Below, in pieces: positions 1 through 5,684 of a stretch of DNA of 7,591 nt. The notes beneath the pieces are model-generated. The model was given only the letters and a program-made list of their open reading frames with translations, was not told the DNA's origin and made no database searches. Both the position numbers and the translations under genes were made by a program. Source of the DNA: Gammaproteobacteria bacterium (GTDB lineage: Bacteria; Pseudomonadota; Gammaproteobacteria; Pseudomonadales; Azotimanducaceae). The stretch spans positions 1-7,591 of the forward strand of contig JAUILW010000142.1 of the NCBI GenBank assembly GCA_030432795.1, written 5' to 3'. The number at the start of each line of letters is the position of its first letter. The first letter of the stretch is position 1.

Positions 1-16
1 GTAAGCAAATGCTTAC
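1..16 (-). terminator. Inverted repeat just after the groL stop; possible terminator stem
   Basis: Directly downstream of the groL stop codon the minus strand reads GTAAGCATTTGCTTAC, a perfect 6-bp stem (GTAAGC/GCTTAC) around a 4-base loop. This is where a rho-independent terminator for groESL would sit. The stem has only half G+C pairs, and the U-tract that would decide the matter lies outside the window, so the call is tentative. Confidence 0.35.
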
Positions 17-1651
17 TTACATCATGCCGCCCATATCCGGCATGCCACCGCCCGGCATGGAGGGCGCGTTGTCTTCCGGCAACTCGCTGACCATGGCTTC
101 GGTGGTGATCATCAGACCGGCAACCGACGCGGCTGCCTGCAGCGCGGTACGGGTGACCTTGGCCGGATCGAGAATACCCATCTCCAGCATGTCGCCGTAC
201 TCGCCGGTAGCAGCGTTGAAGCCGTCATTTCCGGTCAGGCTCATCACCTTGTCGAGCACAACCGCGCCTTCGGCACCAGCGTTGCTGGCGATCTGACGCA
301 GCGGCGCGCTCATCGCGCGGGTGGCGATGGCGATGCCGACGTTCTGGTCTTCGTTGTCGCCCTTGACCTTGGCAACCGCTTCCAGCGCACGCACCAGCGT
401 TACGCCGCCACCAGGAACCACACCTTCTTCTACAGCAGCGCGGGTGGAGTGCAGCGCGTCTTCCACGCGAGCCTTCTTCTCCTTCATCTCCACTTCCGTG
501 GGCGCGCCTACCTTGATCACCGCAACACCGCCGGCGAGCTTGGCCAGACGCTCCTGCAGCTTCTCGCGATCATAATCGGAGGAGGTGTCTTCGATTTCCT
601 GACGGATCTGCTTGATGCGGCCTTCGATGTCGGCTTTCGCACCGGAACCGTCCACAACCGTGGTGTTCTCTTTGCTCGAGGTCACGCGCTTGGCGGTGCC
701 GAGGTCGTCGAGGGTAGCACCCTCAAGCGTCAGGCCTACTTCCTCGGAGATGACCGTGCCACCCGTGAGGATCGCGATGTCCTGCAGCATGGCCTTGCGG
801 CGATCGCCGAAGCCCGGTGCCTTGGCGGCAGATACCTTGACGATACCGCGCATGTTGTTGACCACCAGGGTCGCCAGCGCTTCGCCTTCGATGTCCTCAG
901 CGATCACCATCAGCGGCTTGCCGGACTTCGCAACGGCTTCCAGGATCGGCAGCATGTCGCGGATGTTGGAGATCTTCTTGTCGCACAGCAGGATGTACGG
1001 ATCTTCGAGTTCCGCGGACATGGTGTCCTGATTGTTGATGAAGTACGGAGACAGGTAGCCGCGATCGAACTGCATGCCTTCGACGATGTCGAGCTCGTTC
1101 TCGAGGCCGGAGCCTTCCTCAACCGTGATCACGCCTTCTTTACCGACTTTGTCCATGGCTTCGGCGATGATCTCACCCACAGCGGTATCGCTATTGGCGG
1201 AGATGGTGCCCACCTGGGCGATGGACTTGGAGTCTTCGCAAGGCGTAGCCAGGCTCTTGATGTGCTCAACGGCTGCTACCACGGCCTTGTCGATGCCGCG
1301 CTTGAGGTCCATGGGGTTCATGCCGGCGGCAACAGACTTGAGACCTTCCTGCAGGATGGCCTGGGCCAGTACCGTGGCGGTGGTGGTGCCGTCGCCTGCC
1401 TCGTCGGAGGTCTGGCTCGCCACTTCCTTGACCATCTGTGCGCCCATGTTCTCGAACTTGTCTTTCAGCTCGATCTCTTTGGCTACGGATACACCGTCCT
1501 TCGTGACGGTGGGGGCGCCGAACGACTTGTCCAGCACCACGTTGCGGCCTTTCGGGCCGAGGGTGACCTTGACGGCGTTAGCCAGGACGTTGACACCATC
1601 CAGCATCAAGCTGCGGGCGTCATCCCCGAATTTCACTTCTTTCGCGCTCAT
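17..1651 (-). CDS. groL: 60 kDa chaperonin GroEL
   Basis: GroEL forms the double-ring, ATP-driven folding chamber of the cytosol and works with GroES. The 544-residue product has the usual full length. It carries the GDGTTT nucleotide-binding motif at residues 86-91 (Asp87 contacts ATP/Mg), the LGPKGRNVVLD segment near residues 31-41, the AAVEEGVVPGGG signature near residue 405, and a flexible Gly-Met tail ending GGMPDMGGMM. The ATG is preceded on the minus strand by an AGAGGAAAAG ribosome binding site. It lies 31 bases downstream of groS, so the two are co-transcribed from the promoter near 2088-2115. Nothing in the sequence looks unusual for a housekeeping proteobacterial GroEL. Confidence 0.98.
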   Translation of the reverse strand: MSAKEVKFGDDARSLMLDGVNVLANAVKVTLGPKGRNVVLDKSFGAPTVTKDGVSVAKEIELKDKFENMGAQMVKEVASQTSDEAGDGTTTATVLAQAILQEGLKSVAAGMNPMDLKRGIDKAVVAAVEHIKSLATPCEDSKSIAQVGTISANSDTAVGEIIAEAMDKVGKEGVITVEEGSGLENELDIVEGMQFDRGYLSPYFINNQDTMSAELEDPYILLCDKKISNIRDMLPILEAVAKSGKPLMVIAEDIEGEALATLVVNNMRGIVKVSAAKAPGFGDRRKAMLQDIAILTGGTVISEEVGLTLEGATLDDLGTAKRVTSSKENTTVVDGSGAKADIEGRIKQIRQEIEDTSSDYDREKLQERLAKLAGGVAVIKVGAPTEVEMKEKKARVEDALHSTRAAVEEGVVPGGGVTLVRALEAVAKVKGDNEDQNVGIAIATRAMSAPLRQIASNAGAEGAVVLDKVMSLTGNDGFNAATGEYGDMLEMGILDPAKVTRTALQAAASVAGLMITTEAMVSELPEDNAPSMPGGGMPDMGGMM

Positions 1652-1682
1652 TAAGCTTTTCCTCTTGTCTTACGCCTGAAAC

Positions 1683-1973
1683 CTAACCTTCGAGTACGCC
1701 GAAGATCTCGCTCTCGCTGAGGATCAGAAGCTCCTCACCGTCGATCTTCACCGTGCTGCCGCCGTACTGGCCGAAGATCACCTTGTCACCCACGCTCACG
1801 TCGAGCGCTCGCACTTCGCCACTGTCCAGTACCTTGCCAGAACCCACGGCTAGCACTTCGCCTTGCTGGGGCTTTTCGCCCGCAGAGTCCGGCAGAACGA
1901 TGCCGCCAGCGGTGGTCTTCTCTTCCTCCACACGGCGTACGACGACGCGATCGTGCAACGGTCGAATTTTCAT
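1683..1973 (-). CDS. groS: 10 kDa co-chaperonin GroES
   Basis: GroES is the heptameric lid that caps GroEL during protein folding in the cytosol. The 96-residue product matches the standard length. It starts MKIRPLHDRVVVRR, has a mobile loop at about residues 16-35 including the Ile25-Val26-Leu27 tripeptide that docks into GroEL, and ends in a conserved beta-barrel segment (DGEELLILSESEIFGVLE). It is the first gene of the groESL operon. A leader of roughly 110 bases from the predicted promoter contains the CIRCE operator, so HrcA repression and sigma32 activation are both expected. Upstream of the ATG the sequence reads GGGAGACGAAAGGTA; the AAAGG is very close to the start, so GGGAG may be the working ribosome binding site. 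Confidence 0.98.
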   Translation of the reverse strand: MKIRPLHDRVVVRRVEEEKTTAGGIVLPDSAGEKPQQGEVLAVGSGKVLDSGEVRALDVSVGDKVIFGQYGGSTVKIDGEELLILSESEIFGVLEG

Positions 1974-2022
1974 TACCTTTCGTCTCCCAATGTATCCGGC
2001 CGAAACCGTAGATCTGTGGTGG

Positions 2023-2031
2023 TTAGCACCC
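2023..2031. repeat. Extra CIRCE-like half-site
   Basis: TTAGCACCC differs at one base from the CIRCE left arm TTAGCACTC and lies exactly 24 bases before it (2023 versus 2047), in the same orientation. The similarity extends by one flanking G (GTTAGCAC). It sits in the groES leader between CIRCE and the start codon. It has no matching right arm, so it may be an accessory HrcA contact or the relic of a duplicated operator. Confidence 0.5.
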
Positions 2032-2046
2032 TCTTTTCCATTGTCG

Positions 2047-2073
2047 TTAGCACTCTCATGCGCCGAGTGCTAA
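2047..2073. promoter_or_regulatory. CIRCE operator (HrcA binding site)
   Basis: The sequence is TTAGCACTC, nine bases, then GAGTGCTAA: a perfect match to the CIRCE consensus (TTAGCACTC-N9-GAGTGCTAA). It starts 73 bases upstream of groS and just downstream of the predicted groES transcription start, the usual place for HrcA to repress groESL. It predicts an hrcA gene elsewhere in the genome, commonly next to grpE-dnaK-dnaJ. Its position in a divergent region means HrcA binding could also affect any plus-strand promoter that starts nearby. Confidence 0.95.
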
Positions 2074-2086
2074 CGCAGGGTCGCTA

Positions 2087-2114
2087 ATAATAGGGGCGCA
2101 ATTAGCAGTTTCAA
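2087..2114 (-). promoter_or_regulatory. Sigma70-like promoter for groESL overlapping the heat-shock promoter
   Basis: Minus strand: TTGAAA (2114-2109) as -35, 16 bases, then TATTAT (2092-2087) as -10. Each hexamer has one mismatch to the sigma70 consensus. It shares bases with the sigma32-like elements, an arrangement that would give basal expression from nearly the same start. This is motif matching only. Confidence 0.5.
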
Positions 2115-2115
2115 G
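2088..2115 (-). promoter_or_regulatory. Sigma32-like heat-shock promoter for groESL
   Basis: On the minus strand CTTGAAA (2115-2109) matches the sigma32 -35 element exactly. After 12 bases comes CCCCTATTA (2096-2088), matching six of the eight specified positions of the CCCCATnTA -10 element. The predicted start near 2080 places CIRCE immediately downstream. This gives groESL both an activating sigma32 promoter and a repressing HrcA operator. Confidence 0.65.
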
Positions 2116-2122
2116 GGCTAAT

Positions 2123-2138
2123 TGTGACGGGGAGCACA
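2123..2138. promoter_or_regulatory. CRP-family binding site candidate
   Basis: TGTGA-CGGGGA-GCACA matches nine of the ten core positions of the CRP/Vfr/Clp palindrome TGTGA-N6-TCACA. The flanks fit partly (AAT before, TA after). Its centre is at 2130.5, about 60 bases upstream of the start expected from the -10 candidate at 2178-2183, which is close to the class I activator position. It also lies just upstream of the groES -35 element on the other strand. Confidence 0.45.
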
Positions 2139-2177
2139 TACCGAGTGGCTGTCCGGCCCCGTGAGCAGGCCGCTGCC

Positions 2178-2183
2178 TATACT
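2178..2183 (+). promoter_or_regulatory. Candidate -10 element for the hno operon
   Basis: TATACT has one mismatch to TATAAT and would start transcription near 2190, about 20 bases before the ATG at 2211. No -35 hexamer is visible at 16-18 bases upstream (the region reads GTCCGGCCCC). Such a promoter would be weak unless an activator assists, which fits the CRP-like site upstream. A competing -10 candidate, TAATAAT at 2085-2091, would suit the alternative GTG start at 2124 but also lacks a -35. Confidence 0.3.
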
Positions 2184-2210
2184 GGATTCGATCCACTGCG
2201 ACCACACCGC

Positions 2211-3863
2211 ATGCCCTGCAACCTGCTACTGGTAGACGACGAACCCAACATCCCCAAGGCACTGCGCCGCAGCCTGCGGGGTGAGGGGTATCGGTTTCTG
2301 ACCGCCTCTTCCGCAGACGAGGCCTACGACCTCCTGCGTGCAACGCCGGTGGACGTGGTCATCTCGGACTACCGCATGCCAGGCGTGACCGGCAGCGAAT
2401 TTCTCGCCGAAGTGAGCAGTCGTTACCCGCGCACCGTGCGCCTGATGCTCTCCGGCGAAGCGGACATGGAAGGCGTGATCGACGCCATCAACGAAGGCAG
2501 CATCTACAAGATTCTGAACAAACCCTGGTCCAACGACCGCCTGCGCGACGTGGTGCGCGCAGCCGCCGCCAAAGCGCTGGCCCGCCATCGTGACCCGCAG
2601 ACCGGCTGGCAAACGCAGGAGCTGTTTCGCGAGCGCCTGCGCGCGACCCTGGAAGACACCCCGCTGCGCATCGTCGTAGCCGAGATCCGCAACATGGCGA
2701 CGGTGTCCGCATTGCTCACCGATACCCAACAGCGCCAACTCGCGGAACGGGTAGAAAGCCGCATGAAGGCGATCACGGGCGAGCCGCTGGTAGACCTTGC
2801 GTCACTGGACCGTGGATTGTTCGCCTGTGCGATCTCCACAGCCTCGAACGACGATCTGCTGCAGGGCGTACTGGAGCGCCTGTGTGCTCCGTTTGCCATC
2901 GAAGGCCAGGCGGTAACCCTGCATGTGGCGGCGGGCTACGTCGACAGCGACACCGTGCCGAAGGACGAACCGGCGGCGCTCATCCGCATGGCCATCATCG
3001 CGCTGGCCGGCATCAACGGCGAAACGCAACGCCTGGCGACCTACCACGGCAAGTCGCGCGCCAACCTAAAACAGATGCAGGCGCTGGAACATGACCTCAC
3101 CCGGGCACTGTCTCAGCAGCAGCTGTTTATTCAATTGCAGCCGCAGGTGGGCGCTCACGACATGACCATTCGTGGCGCGGAAGCGCTGCTGCGCTGGCGC
3201 CACCCACAACACGGCCTGGTGTCCCCCGCCCAGTTCATCGGCATGGCTGAGCGCAACGGCATGATCAACGACATCGGTGTATGGGTGGTCTGCACCGCCA
3301 TGCAGCACCTGGAAGCGTTGGACGACCTGGGGCTGGACGATGTGCGCCTCAGCATCAACGTCTCACCGCGACAGTTTGAAGCAGGCACAACCGCATCCTG
3401 GGTAACGGTGCTGCGCCAGTACGCAGCTGAGCAACCAGGCCTGATGCAGCGGCTGGAGCTCGAGGTAACGGAAAGCACCGTCATGGCCTGCACGCAGACC
3501 GCCGCTGCACTGCTCGAAGAGCTCAAAGCGCTCGGCATCCGCATCGCCATGGACGACTTCGGCACCGGCCACTCATCGCTTGCGCAACTCAAGGGCATGC
3601 CTCTGGACGTGCTCAAACTCGATCGCAGCCTCATCCAGGACATTGAGGAAGACCCGCGCAGTCTGACGCTGGTCAGCCACCTGGCGAAGATGGCCAAAGA
3701 CCTCGGTCTGGAGGTCGTCGTCGAAGGCGTGGAGACACAGGGTCAGGTGATTGCCTGCCGCGACATCGGCTGTGATCTCATCCAGGGCTATGCGTTCTAC
3801 AAGCCGCTGGACTCGGAAGACTTCTATCGTGTGCTGAGGAGCGAACGCCATGCAGCACACTGA
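2211..3863 (+). CDS. hnoB: Response regulator, receiver-degenerate GGDEF-EAL c-di-GMP phosphodiesterase (HnoB-like)
   Basis: This 550-residue cytosolic protein probably hydrolyses cyclic-di-GMP under control of the downstream kinase. Residues 1-125 are a receiver with acidic pair Asp9/Asp10, phospho-acceptor Asp53, Ser81 and Lys104. Residues ~130-285 have the layout of a GGDEF domain, but the signature position reads LDRGLFA (199-205), so cyclase activity is not expected. Residues ~290-540 are an EAL domain with all expected catalytic residues: Glu324 (EAL), Asn383, Glu418, Asp448/Asp449, Lys469, Glu505 and Gln525, with spacings close to those of RocR. It is first in the four-gene operon. The ATG at 2211 puts the receiver two to three residues from the N-terminus but lacks a clear ribosome binding site. 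An in-frame GTG at 2124, preceded by CAAGGG, would add 29 residues without receiver similarity. Domain calls are firm; the HnoB name rests on neighbours. Confidence 0.9.
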   Translation: MPCNLLLVDDEPNIPKALRRSLRGEGYRFLTASSADEAYDLLRATPVDVVISDYRMPGVTGSEFLAEVSSRYPRTVRLMLSGEADMEGVIDAINEGSIYKILNKPWSNDRLRDVVRAAAAKALARHRDPQTGWQTQELFRERLRATLEDTPLRIVVAEIRNMATVSALLTDTQQRQLAERVESRMKAITGEPLVDLASLDRGLFACAISTASNDDLLQGVLERLCAPFAIEGQAVTLHVAAGYVDSDTVPKDEPAALIRMAIIALAGINGETQRLATYHGKSRANLKQMQALEHDLTRALSQQQLFIQLQPQVGAHDMTIRGAEALLRWRHPQHGLVSPAQFIGMAERNGMINDIGVWVVCTAMQHLEALDDLGLDDVRLSINVSPRQFEAGTTASWVTVLRQYAAEQPGLMQRLELEVTESTVMACTQTAAALLEELKALGIRIAMDDFGTGHSSLAQLKGMPLDVLKLDRSLIQDIEEDPRSLTLVSHLAKMAKDLGLEVVVEGVETQGQVIACRDIGCDLIQGYAFYKPLDSEDFYRVLRSERHAAH

Positions 3864-5148
3864 CGCGCACAAGCCAGTCATCCTGACCGTGGACGACGAG
3901 GCGAACATCCTCAAGGCACTCAAGCGCACCCTGCGCAAAGTGGATGCCAAGATCATTGCTGCCGAATCCGGACAGGAAGCCTTGGACCTACTCGACACGG
4001 AACGCGTGGACGTCGTGATTTCCGACATGCGCATGCCCGGCATGAGCGGCGCCGAGCTGCTGGCCCGCGTGCGCGCCGACCAGCCGCAATGCTCGAGAAT
4101 TCTGCTCACCGGCTACTCCGACGTAGCCGACACCATTCAGGCAGTCAACGAGGGCGGCATCGCCCGTTACCTGTCGAAGCCATGGGACGACGATGAGCTG
4201 CGTCAGGTGGTGGAAGATGCCATCCGCCTGGTGAGGCTCGAGCACGAAAACAAACGCCTGCACCAGACGTTGGCGAGCCACAACCAAGCCCTGGAACAAG
4301 AAGTGGCCGCGCGTACCGAAGCGCTGGAGCGCAGCAATTTTCTGCTGCAGAAAGCCGTGGACGACCTTGCCGACAGCTACGAGACGATGGTCGATCTGCT
4401 GGCCAACCTCGGCACCATGCCAAACCCAGAACCGATCACCACCGGCAAAAAGGTGGACCTGGCGCTGGCCATGGCAGAAGCGCTGGGGATGGATGAGGAG
4501 CAGAAGCAGACGCTCAAGCACGCCGTGCGGCTGCATCGTTTGGGCTGGAACGCGCTGCCGGAGAAGCTGAAGTCACAAGCCTATCTGCAGATGACCAGCA
4601 GCCAGCGGCAGCAATTCGAGCAGCACCCGGTGTATGCCGAAGCGCTGCTGATGAGCGTGCCGAAGCTGCGTGCTGTGGGGAAGCTGTTACGCGCACAGCA
4701 CGAGCGCCACGATGGCACCGGCTTCCCGGATCGCGCCCGCACCTCCGGTATCGCTCAGAGCGCACAGATTCTCGCCATCGCCCGCGATTACTACGACTAC
4801 CAGCGAGGACGCATAAGCGACGAGGAGATGTCCGAGGGCAACGCAGCAGATGCGATCCGCGCTGATGCAGGCCACGCCTACCACCCTGATCTGGTGAAGG
4901 TTTTCGAAACCGCACTACCCAAAGTAGAGAAAGTTGCGGCGAGCCTTGCCGAAGTGCGCATCGATGCCCGCAGCCTGCAGGCTGGCATGGTGCTCTCGCG
5001 GGATCTCACCACGAGCCAGGGAGCGATGCTGCTCAACAAAGGCGCGGTGCTGAACGAGACGGTGATCGCAACCATCATCAACCTGGAACAACGGTCGGAC
5101 AAGACGCTATCGGTGTATGTTCGTCTGTCAGAGGGAACACCAAAATGA
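3850..5148 (+). CDS. hnoD: Response regulator with degenerate HD-GYP domain (HnoD-like)
   Basis: The 432-residue protein has a receiver at residues 8-127 (Asp15/Asp16, phospho-acceptor Asp59, Thr87, Lys110), a probable coiled coil at ~130-180, and an HD-GYP-like domain at ~185-355. The metal and catalytic residues are mostly gone. HDxGK reads HRLGW (229-233), the first conserved His before the KKV segment is Thr198, HHE reads QHE (283-285), and the late metal Asp in ILAIADxYDA is replaced by Arg. DGTGFP (288-293) keeps a GYP-like loop. A C-terminal module of ~75 residues contains LQAGMVLSRDL and LLNKGAVLNE, seen in many HD-GYP proteins. It is thus unlikely to degrade c-di-GMP. In Shewanella, HnoD is a degenerate HD-GYP regulator that modulates HnoB allosterically. 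The start overlaps hnoB by 14 bases and has a GAGGAG site 8 bases upstream. Confidence 0.9.
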   Translation: MQHTDAHKPVILTVDDEANILKALKRTLRKVDAKIIAAESGQEALDLLDTERVDVVISDMRMPGMSGAELLARVRADQPQCSRILLTGYSDVADTIQAVNEGGIARYLSKPWDDDELRQVVEDAIRLVRLEHENKRLHQTLASHNQALEQEVAARTEALERSNFLLQKAVDDLADSYETMVDLLANLGTMPNPEPITTGKKVDLALAMAEALGMDEEQKQTLKHAVRLHRLGWNALPEKLKSQAYLQMTSSQRQQFEQHPVYAEALLMSVPKLRAVGKLLRAQHERHDGTGFPDRARTSGIAQSAQILAIARDYYDYQRGRISDEEMSEGNAADAIRADAGHAYHPDLVKVFETALPKVEKVAASLAEVRIDARSLQAGMVLSRDLTTSQGAMLLNKGAVLNETVIATIINLEQRSDKTLSVYVRLSEGTPK

Positions 5149-5684
5149 AAGGAATCGTTTTCAACCTGCTCAGCGAGATGGTCGAAGAAAAGTTCGGCCT
5201 GGAGGCTTGGGATGCCGTGCTCGACAAAGCAGGCAGCGAAGGATTGTATGTCGCAACGGAAACCTACTCGGACGAAGAGCTGCTGGCACTGGTGGCTGCT
5301 GGTTCAGAACTGACCAACATACCCGCCAACGATCTGGTGCGCGCGTTCGGGCAGTACATGATCCCTCGCTTCGCCGAACACTACAGCGTGTTCTTCGAAG
5401 GGCACACCAACCTGAAGGATTTCCTACTCACCGTAGACAGCGTCATCCACGTGGAGGTGCGTAAGCTTTACCCTGAAGCCGGCCTGCCGGAGTTCACGTA
5501 CGACAACGGCCAACCGGACAAGCTGACGATGATGTACCGCTCCCCGCGCAAGATGTGTGCGCTGGCGGAAGGCCTCATCGAAGGGTCTGCGGCGCACTTC
5601 GAGCAGCCTTGCACCATTCATCACGAGGTGTGCATGCACAAGGGTGCCGATCACTGCGCGCTGGAACTCGAGTTTTCCCGGTGA
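5145..5684 (+). CDS. hnoX: H-NOX heme nitric oxide sensor
   Basis: This 179-residue soluble protein binds heme b and senses NO. Residue numbering falls in step with the well-studied Thermoanaerobacter H-NOX: proximal heme ligand His102, Pro115, and the heme-propionate motif Tyr131-x-Ser133-x-Arg135. The distal-pocket Tyr140 used by O2-binding members is Leu140 here, and the partners Trp9 and Asn74 are Leu9 and Pro74, so it should bind NO but exclude O2. Cys138, His160 (or His159), Cys163 and Cys171 match the zinc/thiol site reported for the Shewanella protein, where it gives redox sensitivity. The start ATG overlaps the hnoD stop (ATGA), with GAGGGA 8 bases upstream. The stop overlaps the kinase start (GTGA). 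The adjacent kinase is the expected partner: NO-bound H-NOX inhibits HnoK autophosphorylation. Confidence 0.95.
   Translation: MKGIVFNLLSEMVEEKFGLEAWDAVLDKAGSEGLYVATETYSDEELLALVAAGSELTNIPANDLVRAFGQYMIPRFAEHYSVFFEGHTNLKDFLLTVDSVIHVEVRKLYPEAGLPEFTYDNGQPDKLTMMYRSPRKMCALAEGLIEGSAAHFEQPCTIHHEVCMHKGADHCALELEFSR

Noticed and set aside
449..1654. Long open frame (401 codons) on the plus strand opposite groL
   Set aside because: It is an antisense shadow of a highly conserved gene with strong codon bias. The product has no recognisable domain and no ribosome binding site.
2146..2165. Possible sigma54 promoter (TGGCTGTCCGGCCCC)
   Set aside because: The -24 part is only partial and the -12 TTGC element is missing.
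2074..2210. Search for NO-responsive operators (FNR/DNR box TTGAT-N4-ATCAA, NsrR and NorR sites) upstream of the hno operon
   Set aside because: No convincing match was seen by eye in either orientation.
2226..2738. Minus-strand open frame of 170 codons opposite hnoB
   Set aside because: Antisense of the receiver and GGDEF-like region; no domain or start signal.
5555..5680. ATG 5555 as the start of the kinase
   Set aside because: It would put 42 Cys/Arg/His-rich residues inside the conserved hnoX coding region. The GTG at 5681 overlapping the stop fits the operon pattern and the helix start.
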